Assembly (NCBI GenBank): GCA_964636125.1
Contig: CAZWPX010000018.1
Location: forward strand, 1-64,000
Source of the DNA: CAJINA01 sp964636125
GTDB lineage: Bacteria; Desulfobacterota; Desulfobacteria; Desulfobacterales; CAJINA01
Direction of reading: 5' to 3'
Length of the DNA stretch: 64,000 nucleotides
In this document: positions 16,942 through 25,511 of the stretch, piece after piece
How the letters are laid out: each line of letters starts with the position of its first letter
How positions within the stretch are numbered: the first letter of the stretch is position 1
Notes under the pieces: model-generated
What the model saw: only the letters and a program-made list of their open reading frames with translations
The model's database searches: none
Told to the model about the DNA's origin: nothing
Made by a program: the position numbers and the translations under genes

Positions 16942-18213
16942 ATGAATGCCAGCGCATCAGGAAAAAGTAATTTTCTAGCCGGTCTTGAAGGGTTAGATTC
17001 CGTGGGGCGGTACAAAATTACCGGCAAACTGGGCCAGGGCGGTAATGCAGTGGTTTACCATGGGATTGACCCCTACATCGGCCGTTATGTAGCCGTTAAA
17101 ATATCCAAACCCAGTTCAGACGACACCCGCCAGAAATTCTTCGTTGAGGCCCAGTCCGCCGGCCGCCTCAATCATCCCAATATTGTCTCCATCTACGATG
17201 CCGGTATGCACGGTGCCTATTGTTACATCACCATGGAGTATATCAAAGGGGTCACCCTAGAAAAGTATTGTCATCCGGATTCGCGGCTGCCCCTGAACCA
17301 GGCTGTCGAACTTATTTTTCAAATCTGCAATGCGCTGGACTACGCGCACAAGCAGAAAGTGATTCATCGTGACATCAAACCATCCAATATAATGCTGGAT
17401 GAAGATTACGCCCCCAAGGTGGCTGATTTTGGCGTGGCCCAGATAACCGAGAATACATCTGAGACGGGTCTGTGGGGCACACCCAGCTATATGTCCCCGG
17501 AACAGATCAAAGAAGAGGCCCTGGGAAGTTACAGCGATATTTTTTCACTGGGGTGTGTCCTGTATGAACTGATTGGCGGGCAGCAGGCCTTTCAGGGTGA
17601 GAACAATTTCAGCATCATGTACAAAATCACCAACACGGAACCGCGCCCCATCAAAGAACTCTGCCCGGAGATTCCGCCCATCCTGGAAGATATTGTTCAC
17701 AAGGCCATGCACAAAGATTATAACGTGCGGTATCAATCCTGCCTGGATTTTGCCTATGACCTCCGGGTGGCCCTGCGGGGACTCACCGACAACACGATTA
17801 ACGGGAAAGCCAAGGATGTGCTGGACCTCGTTCACAACATCCCCTTCTTCCACAATTTCTCCAAAGAACAACTGGGCGAACTGATTTCGGACAGTACGCT
17901 GATCAAGGCCCACAAAGGCAAACACATCGTAGATGAAGGCGACATTGACGACGCCTTTTTTGTTATCCTCAGCGGACGCGCGCTCATTCGCCAGGGAGAT
18001 CGGGATATCGCCACAATCGGTGCTGGAGAATGTTTTGGCGAGATGGCCTGCATTGCCGGTCAGGCCCGGGTAGCAGCCGTTATAGCGGATACAGACTGCA
18101 TCCTGATGAAAATCAACGCCACCCTTATTGATCGTTCCTCTGAATCTATCCAGTTGCTTTTTTTCAAGAATTTTGCCACCACGCTGGTCAAACGGCTCTC
18201 TGAAAAGGGTTGA
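16942..18213 (+). CDS. Ser/Thr protein kinase with C-terminal cNMP-binding domain
   Basis: A 423-residue cytoplasmic Hanks-type kinase. The kinase domain (about 22-285) is complete: glycine loop LGQGGNAVVYHG, VAVKIS lysine, catalytic HRDIKPSNIML (about 142-152), DFGVAQ, GTPSYMSPEQI and a DIFSLGCVLYEL segment. A cyclic-nucleotide-binding domain follows (about 300-423) with FVILSGRALI, and FGEMACIAGQARVAAV, which keeps both FGE and the phosphate-binding Arg. There is no transmembrane segment, unlike PASTA-type kinases. It is probably activated or inhibited by cAMP or cGMP. The gene stands alone after a 214-base gap and no strong ribosome site is visible. Confidence 0.88.
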   Translation: MNASASGKSNFLAGLEGLDSVGRYKITGKLGQGGNAVVYHGIDPYIGRYVAVKISKPSSDDTRQKFFVEAQSAGRLNHPNIVSIYDAGMHGAYCYITMEYIKGVTLEKYCHPDSRLPLNQAVELIFQICNALDYAHKQKVIHRDIKPSNIMLDEDYAPKVADFGVAQITENTSETGLWGTPSYMSPEQIKEEALGSYSDIFSLGCVLYELIGGQQAFQGENNFSIMYKITNTEPRPIKELCPEIPPILEDIVHKAMHKDYNVRYQSCLDFAYDLRVALRGLTDNTINGKAKDVLDLVHNIPFFHNFSKEQLGELISDSTLIKAHKGKHIVDEGDIDDAFFVILSGRALIRQGDRDIATIGAGECFGEMACIAGQARVAAVIADTDCILMKINATLIDRSSESIQLLFFKNFATTLVKRLSEKG

Positions 18214-18263
18214 TTGATCCTTCTTTACTTAATATTGAATCGCGATACACTTCGGGCAAACTT

Positions 18264-20075
18264 CTAAAGAACCTTGCCGGCCAATGTCTCTGTCTGCACC
18301 TGCCCATCAATCAGGACCTGCTCCCCATTGATGATAACATATGCAACCCCGGAAGGTTTGCGGTTGGTTGCCTGGCGCGTATTGTTGTCCCGGATACGGG
18401 CATAGTCAAACACCGTGATATCTGCGGCCATTCCTCTTTGCAGATATCCCCGGTCCCGGACTGCAAACCGGTCCGCCGCCGCACCCGTCATCTTGCGGAC
18501 ACACGTTTCCATTGTCGTGAGCCGGTAATCGCGGGCATACTGTAGAAAGAGCGGAAAATTTCCATACACACCCGGATTCTGGACCCCTTTGGGTGCCGGA
18601 GTCGCATCGGTCATGAAAAGAGCAGCGGGATCCTGCATCATCAGGTGCACATTGTCGAGGCTGCTGTAGCGATGGTTGAGAACCCGGGCCTGCCCCCCGC
18701 TTTTGCGGGCCATGTCAACAAAGTTATCAAAAGCGCTCAGGCCGCGTTCTTTGGCAATTTCGTCAATGAACATCCCGTTGTATCGATTGAGTTCGGGATG
18801 CCGTGCATCGGTGATCTGGATGTCCCCATAACCGAATCCAAGCAAAGCCTTGATCAGCATAATTTCCGTCCGCAGCCGGATCAGGCTGGTGCTGTCACTG
18901 TAGGCTGCGGGTACCCCGGCCAGAAACCATTTGGGGAAAAACACATTTATGACTGAAGTACCGCAATGATAGGCATACGTGTCATACTGGATATCCAGGC
19001 CTTCTTTTCTGGCGCTCGCAATCAAGCCTACGGCCTCTTCACAGGTCTCCCAGGTCCGTTCCCCCACAAAGATCAGGTGGGACAGCTGCAGGCGAACGTC
19101 GGTTTCACGGGCCAGTTGGATCATCTCTTCAAGGGCCAACAGGTTGTGCGGGCGGCCATAGAACTTTAAAGGATAGGTTCCGGAAAGGGCCGAATAAGCC
19201 TTCATGTGCACGGTCAGGATACCATTTTGTTTCTTAACAAGTTCCGCAATCTTTTGCAGCTCTTCCGGTGTAGCAAAAACACCGGGTTCGTACTGCAGCC
19301 CCAGGGAAACACCGCGGGCTCCCTGCTCCATGGCCTGGTCAAGCAGGTAAAGCATCTGCTTCATCTCCGCCGGCCGCAGGGCGGTGGGGTCGAATCCACG
19401 GATTGATGTCCGGGTTGTCCCGTGCCCTGCCAGGTTGACCAGGTTGTGGGAAAGACCCTGTTTTTGAAGATGGTCAAAGTAGTCGGCCATCTGCTCCCAG
19501 TACAAGCTGTGCAATCCTTTTGCAAAAACAGTCGTCAATTCTCTATTCGGGCTGTTTTTGCGAAAACCGGCCACGCCAAACCCGCAATTGCCCCCCACCA
19601 CTGTAGTGACGCCCTGTTCGGTGAAGGGGGTCTTGAGTTCCATACGGCCCGGCATGGGCAGTACCCAGTCCATGTGGGAGTGGCAATCGATAAACCCGGG
19701 CGCCACGACCATTTTCCGGCAGTCAATGGCAGGCCCCTTAAAATCTATCTTTCCCGGGGTGACCGTCTCAATGCGATCGCCGCTGATGAGAAGATCACCG
19801 AAATAGGCAGTTGTCCCGGTACCGTCGACAATCAGACCGTCTTTGAGCAGCAGGCGTTCCGGACGCGGTGCGACCCAGATTCGCGGGGTTCGCTGGTTTT
19901 TTGCCCAGGTTTGGGCCGGCGGCGCAGGGTTCTGGCCGGCGCCTTTTTCCATAGTTGATGACCCCGCGCACCCCATGGCGGGCAGCAGGGCAGCCGCCGC
20001 AGCAACTTTAACAGTGGTGCCGATAAAAGACCGCCGTTCAGGATCTTGCAGGCTGTTATTCGTTTTTGTTTTCAT
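18264..20075 (-). CDS. Exported N-acyl-D-amino acid deacylase (amidohydrolase)
   Basis: A 603-residue amidohydrolase of the D-aminoacylase family, which removes acyl groups from N-acyl-D-amino acids. The N-terminus carries a twin-arginine motif (ERRSFIG) and then a lipobox-like AMGC, so it is probably a Tat-exported lipoprotein. The metal-site motifs are FIDCHSHMDW (HxH) and VVGGNCGFG (the family's metal-bridging Cys), with later GHGTTRTS, LQLSHL and a C-terminal TDATPAPKG. Its ATG overlaps the fabH stop by 4 bases (ATGA), so the two are translationally coupled. A natural link could be turnover of acylated D-amino acids or an N-acyl signal, which is inference. Family assignment is good; the substrate is open. 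Confidence 0.85.
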   Translation of the reverse strand: MKTKTNNSLQDPERRSFIGTTVKVAAAAALLPAMGCAGSSTMEKGAGQNPAPPAQTWAKNQRTPRIWVAPRPERLLLKDGLIVDGTGTTAYFGDLLISGDRIETVTPGKIDFKGPAIDCRKMVVAPGFIDCHSHMDWVLPMPGRMELKTPFTEQGVTTVVGGNCGFGVAGFRKNSPNRELTTVFAKGLHSLYWEQMADYFDHLQKQGLSHNLVNLAGHGTTRTSIRGFDPTALRPAEMKQMLYLLDQAMEQGARGVSLGLQYEPGVFATPEELQKIAELVKKQNGILTVHMKAYSALSGTYPLKFYGRPHNLLALEEMIQLARETDVRLQLSHLIFVGERTWETCEEAVGLIASARKEGLDIQYDTYAYHCGTSVINVFFPKWFLAGVPAAYSDSTSLIRLRTEIMLIKALLGFGYGDIQITDARHPELNRYNGMFIDEIAKERGLSAFDNFVDMARKSGGQARVLNHRYSSLDNVHLMMQDPAALFMTDATPAPKGVQNPGVYGNFPLFLQYARDYRLTTMETCVRKMTGAAADRFAVRDRGYLQRGMAADITVFDYARIRDNNTRQATNRKPSGVAYVIINGEQVLIDGQVQTETLAGKVL

Positions 20076-21082
20076 TTGAACCTGTACACCGATGCACCCC
20101 AGGTCAGACCGGCTCCCAGACCAAGAAAGACCACGACGTCGCCAGATTTTCCGATGCGTTTTTCTGCAATGGCCTCATCCAGTGCCAGGGGGATGGTGGC
20201 TGCGGTCGTATTGCCATATTTTTGTATATTATTAAAGACTTTATCCTGGGGAAGTTCCATTGCTTTGGCAAAAAACTGGTTGATCCTGAGGTTGGCCTGG
20301 TGGGGGATAAACAGGTCAACTGCCTCGAGCGGGACCCCCGCCTTTTGCAGCACTTTTAGCGTCACTTCGGGCAAGCGCCGGACAGCCAGTTTAAATATGG
20401 ATTTTCCATCCATGGTCGGGAAGTGACGACCTGCCGCGAACATATCCTCAGTGAACCGGGGATTCAACCGGGAAGCCGGCGCCTCTACCATCAGGCTTTC
20501 CGCGTATTTCCCTTCAGAATGCAGCTGATGAGCAAGCACGCCAATATTTGATTCAGTTTCTATACCCTCCAGACACGCAGCGGCGGCACCGTCACCGAAA
20601 ATGACGGCCACGTCCCGGCCTTTTGTGGAGATATCCAAACCGGTACTATGGACTTCTCCGCCCACAAACAGAATTTTTTGGGCCATGCCGCTTCTGATGT
20701 AAGCATCGGCAATCTCTAGGCCATACAAAAACCCGGTACACTGCTGCCGGATATCCAGAGCGGGCGTGTCCGACAGGCCCAGCTTGTACTGCAGCAGACA
20801 GCCTGACCCGGGGAAATTCAGGTCAGGGCTAAGCGTGGCAAAAATGATCAGGTCAATGTCCGTGGGCTGCCAACCGGCCCTTTCAAGGGCAATTTTAGCA
20901 GCTTCAAGGCCCAGGTCCGAGGCGCCGACGCCGCCCTCTTCAGGGATCCAGTGGCGTTGTTTGATACCGGTACGCTGCTCGATCCACTCATCAGAAGTAT
21001 CCATCCACTGGCGCATGTCATCGTTGGTGACGATGCGGGGCGGAAGGTATTTGCCGGTTGACCTGATAATGGTTCTTTGCAT
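20072..21082 (-). CDS. fabH: 3-oxoacyl-ACP synthase III family (FabH)
   Basis: A 336-residue ketoacyl synthase III, which condenses acyl-CoA with malonyl-ACP to start fatty acid synthesis. Catalytic Cys lies in QQCTGFLYG (about residue 114), His in PHQANLRINQF (about 260), and Asn in GNTTAATIPLAL (about 290). GDGAAAACLEG is also typical. AAGGAG precedes the ATG. It is away from other fab genes and directly coupled to an exported deacylase, so it could be a second FabH for a specialised acyl product rather than the housekeeping enzyme. The biochemical class is firm; the pathway is uncertain. Confidence 0.88.
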   Translation of the reverse strand: MQRTIIRSTGKYLPPRIVTNDDMRQWMDTSDEWIEQRTGIKQRHWIPEEGGVGASDLGLEAAKIALERAGWQPTDIDLIIFATLSPDLNFPGSGCLLQYKLGLSDTPALDIRQQCTGFLYGLEIADAYIRSGMAQKILFVGGEVHSTGLDISTKGRDVAVIFGDGAAAACLEGIETESNIGVLAHQLHSEGKYAESLMVEAPASRLNPRFTEDMFAAGRHFPTMDGKSIFKLAVRRLPEVTLKVLQKAGVPLEAVDLFIPHQANLRINQFFAKAMELPQDKVFNNIQKYGNTTAATIPLALDEAIAEKRIGKSGDVVVFLGLGAGLTWGASVYRFK

Positions 21083-21204
21083 GGGTTATCTCCTTGGTAA
21101 CCGTTCAGGGTTCAAAGGTTTAGAGTCACAAAGCAAAAACGTTTTTAACCGTACGGTAAGGGCCCGGAAAAAAGAACGCTGGACCGGGAACCTTCAGAGC
21201 GATA

Positions 21205-21233
21205 ATTATACTCCTTGAACGCGCTTTTTTCAA
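21205..21233 (-). promoter_or_regulatory. Sigma70-type promoter of fabH-deacylase
   Basis: On the minus strand TTGAAA (21228-21233) is followed after exactly 17 bases by a perfect TATAAT (21205-21210), about 123 bases upstream of the fabH ATG. It is the best housekeeping promoter match in the window. Confidence 0.65.
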
Positions 21234-21298
21234 GGCCAGTCTGTTATGGCCGGGGCTTTACTCGCAAGTTTAAGCAGGTGACCGCTCTGCATTGGCAG

Positions 21299-23818
21299 CT
21301 ATTTTAATTTCGGTCTGACCCGGCTAGTCGCCACAGCTTTAAGAGGATTTTCAGGCCAGTAGTGTTTCGGATAGCGCCCCCGCATCTCCTTGCGGACATC
21401 GCTGTAGACACCTTTCCAGAATCCCTCCAGATCCCGGGTCACCTGGACCGGCCTGCCCGCCGGGGAAAGCAGGTGCAGCAGTACCTGGACCTTGCCCTCC
21501 AGAACCGTCGGTGTGGTCCTGAGGCCGTAGACTTCCTGGAGGCGGACGGACAGGACCGGTATTTTACCCGGTTCATACTGCAGCCGGATTCTGGAACCGC
21601 TGGGAACCTTCAGGGCGACAGGGGCCAGCCGTTCGAGCCGCTCTCTTTGCCGCCAGGTAAGTTGGCTTCCCAGTATTTTGGACATATTCAATTTTTTCAG
21701 GGCGGCCAGGCTGCGCAGGCCGATCACCTGCGGTCGGAGCCACGTTGCGAGGTTCTGCAGCAGCGCCTGGTCCGACAGGTCCGGCCAGGGATCGCTTTCC
21801 CGGCTGTGGGTCCTGACAAATTGCACCCGCGCGATCCAGTTATGATCATCCCGGCTCAGGGGCAGACAGTCGATTCCGGCTTCATGTATTCCCTTAAGCA
21901 AGCAATCACAAACCATCTCCATATCAGGGTTTATCAGATCTTTATCGCGCAGTGCCACTTTACCCAATAGCTGCTGGCGCCGACACACCACAACCTGCCG
22001 CCGACTGTCCCATCCGATCAGGTCCCGGGTTGAAATTTGAGCACCCAGCGTGTCCTCAAGCGCTGCAGCTGTGACACCCGCAGCCAGGAAAATACGCGCA
22101 TTGTGGGGTTTGCCATCTGTACGCGCCGCTACAATAAAAGGCGTCCCGCACAGAGGATCGCATTCGGGCAGAATTGCTCCGTGGCCACTGGAAAGGACAT
22201 AGCGGTTACGACCGCCGGCCCTTAATTTACCGACCCGGTCCGGGTAAGCCAGAGCCAGGATTTTTCCAGATTCATCCAGTCGCTGGTCGCCCCGGCCAAA
22301 CCCGCCGGCCATTTTCTGCCACCGTTTCGACAATTGCCGGGCCCTGCTTACGGCCGGCTGTTTTATCGCAGGCTGCCGGCCGGCCGGGTGTGTTGCGGAG
22401 GCAGCCTTTCGCATGATTTCAAGCCTGGTGCGTATATCCACATCGCCCCGTTGGCCGGTCCGGGGCAGGATATCACGACTGCTGATCAGGGCGGCCATAT
22501 CGGCGGCCAAAGGGCCGGCAGCCAGTGCGGCGCCTTTGAGAATCATGTGCCCCAGGCGGGGATGGACCCCGAGCCGATTGAGCCGCCGCCCGTGCCGGGT
22601 GATGCGCCTGTTGCCGTCAACCGCACCCAGCGTCTGGAGAAGTTCCCAGCCGCGTTTCATTGACGGGACCGGCGGTGCATCCAACCAGGCCATGGCATCC
22701 ATGCGAACGGGCCCCCAGCAAGCCAGTTCAAGCGCCAGCGGGGAAAGATCGGTATTCACGATCTCCGGCTTGTTAAACGGCACCAGTGAACGGTGATCAT
22801 GCTCCGTCCAGAATCGGTAACAGATGCCCGGTCCCGTCCGTCCGGCCCGGCCCCGCCGCTGGTCTGCGGACGCTTTGGAAACCCTGACTGTCTCCAGTAC
22901 CGTCATCAGGCTGCCCGGGTGAAACCTTGGGATGCGCATCAATCCAGCATCCACCACGATGTGTATGCCTTCAATGGTCAGACTGGTTTCGGCAATACTG
23001 GTGGCCAGGACAACTTTGCGCTGCCCGGTTTGAGAAGGCTGGATGGCCAGATCCTGCATTTTTCCAGGCAGGTCGCCATAAAGGGGCGCGATCTTCACAT
23101 TGGATGGGAGTTGTCTTTTTTCCAACTGTGCTTTGACTCGCAGGATCTCTCCGGCCCCGGGAAGAAAGGCAAGCAGGCTGCCCACCTCTTTTTCCAGAAT
23201 CCTTTTGATTTCCAGCGCTATAAACGCAGGTGTGGGACTGGGCACCGGCTTATCCAGATAGCGGGTTTCAACAGGGTGCTGTCGACCGTGGCAGGTCAGC
23301 ACATCACAATTGCCCAGAATTCGCGCGACGGCTTCTCCCTCCAGGGTAGCGGACATGACCAGCAGCCGCAGGTCTGGACGCAGTTCTGTCTGTACCTCTC
23401 GACAGAGCGCCAGTCCCAGGTCGGAGTGCAGGCTTCTTTCATGAAATTCGTCAAAGATAACCAGCCCGGTATCGGCAAGTTCGGGGTCGCGCTGCAGCTT
23501 GCGAGTGAGCAGCGCCTCGGTGACCACCTCTATGCGGGTCTGCCTGGATACCTGCTTGTCAAAGCGGATCCGGTAACCCACCTGCCTGCCGACAGTTTCA
23601 CCCAGGCGATCCGCCATGCGTCGGGCTGCTGCGCGGGCAGCCAGACGCCGGGGTTGCAGCAGGACTATTTTGCGCTTTTGCAGCCAGGTTTCCCCTAACA
23701 GCGCCGGGGGCACCCCCGTGGTTTTACCAGCTCCCGGCGGTGCCTGCATGACAGCATTGAGGCCCTTTAGTAAAGTGGCTTTTAGGGCGGGCAGAATTGC
23801 ATCTACAGGTAGCGTCAT
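21299..23818 (-). CDS. hrpB: ATP-dependent helicase HrpB
   Basis: An 839-residue DEAH-type helicase of the HrpB family. Visible motifs are Walker A APPGAGKTTGVP (about 27-38), LQPRRLAARAAA, DEFHERSLHSD (motif II), MSATLEGEAVA (motif III), LATSIAETSLTIEGI (motif V) and QRRGRAGRTGPGICYR (motif VI). An HrpB-specific C-terminal domain ends with the WxxxYSDVRKEMRGRYPKHYWPENP block. Its cellular role is not well settled in the family; RNA metabolism is suspected. The ATG overlaps the argJ stop by 4 bases. Length and motifs are complete. Confidence 0.94.
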   Translation of the reverse strand: MTLPVDAILPALKATLLKGLNAVMQAPPGAGKTTGVPPALLGETWLQKRKIVLLQPRRLAARAAARRMADRLGETVGRQVGYRIRFDKQVSRQTRIEVVTEALLTRKLQRDPELADTGLVIFDEFHERSLHSDLGLALCREVQTELRPDLRLLVMSATLEGEAVARILGNCDVLTCHGRQHPVETRYLDKPVPSPTPAFIALEIKRILEKEVGSLLAFLPGAGEILRVKAQLEKRQLPSNVKIAPLYGDLPGKMQDLAIQPSQTGQRKVVLATSIAETSLTIEGIHIVVDAGLMRIPRFHPGSLMTVLETVRVSKASADQRRGRAGRTGPGICYRFWTEHDHRSLVPFNKPEIVNTDLSPLALELACWGPVRMDAMAWLDAPPVPSMKRGWELLQTLGAVDGNRRITRHGRRLNRLGVHPRLGHMILKGAALAAGPLAADMAALISSRDILPRTGQRGDVDIRTRLEIMRKAASATHPAGRQPAIKQPAVSRARQLSKRWQKMAGGFGRGDQRLDESGKILALAYPDRVGKLRAGGRNRYVLSSGHGAILPECDPLCGTPFIVAARTDGKPHNARIFLAAGVTAAALEDTLGAQISTRDLIGWDSRRQVVVCRRQQLLGKVALRDKDLINPDMEMVCDCLLKGIHEAGIDCLPLSRDDHNWIARVQFVRTHSRESDPWPDLSDQALLQNLATWLRPQVIGLRSLAALKKLNMSKILGSQLTWRQRERLERLAPVALKVPSGSRIRLQYEPGKIPVLSVRLQEVYGLRTTPTVLEGKVQVLLHLLSPAGRPVQVTRDLEGFWKGVYSDVRKEMRGRYPKHYWPENPLKAVATSRVRPKLK

Positions 23819-24981
23819 GATGAGTAATAGGCGGCATTTTCCTCGATGTACCCTTCGGTGAGGTCACAGCCGTACGCAGTTGCCCGGCCTCGACCAACAC
23901 CCAGGTCAGCCTCAATCAGGACCTGATCACCACCCAGCAGTTCACGGACGGCATCCTCGTTGAAATCCACCCGTTCCAGATCCTGGTAGACCAATTGCCC
24001 ATTGATGCGAATCGCGATCCGGGCCGGATCAATCTCACACTGGACACACTTTCCGATTGCCATCAGGACCCTGCCGATATTGGGGTCCGCGCCATAGGCC
24101 ATCGTTTTTATCAGGGGAGAATTGACCAGGGACTTGGCGATCACCACAGCCTGCTGTTTGTCAGCAGCCTTCTGAACACTGGCAATCAGAAGTTTGGTGG
24201 CGCCTTCCGCGTCCCGGGCCAGCATCCGGGTCATTTCCGTACAGGCATAAACAAGCGCCGCCTGGAAGAGCTGCAGGTCCACCGGCCCGGCCAGACCGTT
24301 GGCCATGGCAATGCAGGTGTCAGACGTACTGGTATCGGTATCCACAGACAGCATATTAAACGAAACATCCACGGCCTGGCGCAAAGCATGATCGAGCGCC
24401 GGAGCCTCAATGGCTGCATCGGTGAAGATGTAAACAAGCATGGTGGCCATGTTGGGTTCGATCATACCGGCGCCCTTACCGGCCACGGTCAAAACAGCCT
24501 CCCCCACGTTCAGGGAGAGGGCCTTGGGGTAGGTATCGGTGGTCATGATGCCTTCAGTTCCATCCAGCGGTTCGTTGCCCAGCACCCCGGAAATGCCCCT
24601 GATGCCGGCTTCAATCTTTTCGATCTGCAGCTGGCGGCCAATGACCCCGGTTGAGCTCATCAGCACCTGCTCCGCCGGGATGCCGAATTCAGCTGCAACG
24701 GCCCTTGCCATCCGGGCCGCATTATCGAGTCCGGTCTGGCCGGTGCCCACGTTGCTGATCTTGCTGTTGGCCACAATGGCCCGCAGGAGGCCCTTTTTGA
24801 TGATTTCACGTCCCAGGATAACGGGGGCACCCGGGAATTTATTGCGGGTGAATACACCTGCGGCCGCAGCCGGGACCTCTGAATAAAAAATGGAGAGGTC
24901 CTTGCCCTCTTTCTTCAGCCCGCAGTTCGTGCCCGCACAGGTAAACCCCCTGGGCAGTATGGCTTTGTTGTGCAGCTTCAT
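23815..24981 (-). CDS. argJ: Bifunctional ornithine acetyltransferase / N-acetylglutamate synthase
   Basis: ArgJ recycles the acetyl group in arginine synthesis, moving it from N-acetylornithine to glutamate. The 388-residue precursor self-cleaves before Thr180 in PNMATMLVY (the Ala-Thr cleavage site); the preceding KGAGMI oxyanion region and IMTTDTYPK are also intact. The beta chain contains SVDTDTSTSDT. An AAGGAAA ribosome site precedes the ATG. It is coupled to downstream hrpB by a 4-base overlap, an arrangement with no obvious functional link. Confidence 0.95.
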   Translation of the reverse strand: MKLHNKAILPRGFTCAGTNCGLKKEGKDLSIFYSEVPAAAAGVFTRNKFPGAPVILGREIIKKGLLRAIVANSKISNVGTGQTGLDNAARMARAVAAEFGIPAEQVLMSSTGVIGRQLQIEKIEAGIRGISGVLGNEPLDGTEGIMTTDTYPKALSLNVGEAVLTVAGKGAGMIEPNMATMLVYIFTDAAIEAPALDHALRQAVDVSFNMLSVDTDTSTSDTCIAMANGLAGPVDLQLFQAALVYACTEMTRMLARDAEGATKLLIASVQKAADKQQAVVIAKSLVNSPLIKTMAYGADPNIGRVLMAIGKCVQCEIDPARIAIRINGQLVYQDLERVDFNEDAVRELLGGDQVLIEADLGVGRGRATAYGCDLTEGYIEENAAYYSS

Positions 24982-25188
24982 TCTATTTTCCTTTAAAACA
25001 CTCGTGAATTAAATATTTCAAAAATATGAAACGCTCACTTTAGGTTAAACTCTTGTGTCGGGACTGTTATAGCACGCAGCACCTGGAAATACAAAGGCAT
25101 GAGCATTGCCTTAACGGTTCATTTGTGATAGCAGGCAAACGGCATCTTCATCCTTTGCTTAAGGACCCGCTTGTAACGGGTATACACT

Positions 25189-25506
25189 ATGTTTTCCGGA
25201 ATTAACGAAATTTTGCTGACCGCAGTCATCGTTCTGGCCCTGATTTTCCTGCCGCGCTTGGCCGCATCCCGAAACGCCGCCCGCAGCCAGCGCCTCGCAA
25301 GGCGCCAACCCGGGTTCAGCCTGTCCGGGAGGCTGCGGTTGGCCCTCCTGGTCTCTTTTGTCTGGATAGCCTTCTGGGTCGTTTATTTTGAGCCCTGGCA
25401 AAAAGAGTGGAAATGGTTTGTTTATATCGGACCGGGACCGCTGCTGGTCATCTGGGGTGCTTTCTGGGTGCTTCAGGGCCTGAAAAACAGGTCAAACCGT
25501 GTATGA
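25189..25506 (+). CDS. Small integral membrane protein
   Basis: A 105-residue protein with three likely transmembrane helices: ILLTAVIVLALIFLP (about 8-22), LALLVSFVWIAFWVVYF (about 51-67) and FVYIGPGPLLVIWGAFWVL (about 76-95). Between the first two is a very basic loop (RNAARSQRLARRQ), which predicts that loop to be cytoplasmic. The gene is flanked by argJ (divergent) and aor (convergent, 5 bases away). The ribosome site is weak. No family is recognised. Confidence 0.6.
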   Translation: MFSGINEILLTAVIVLALIFLPRLAASRNAARSQRLARRQPGFSLSGRLRLALLVSFVWIAFWVVYFEPWQKEWKWFVYIGPGPLLVIWGAFWVLQGLKNRSNRV

Positions 25507-25511
25507 CCGCA

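Noticed and set aside
18210..18545. Plus-strand frames across the deacylase gene
   Set aside because: They are antisense shadows of the strongly conserved deacylase and carry no ribosome site or known domain.
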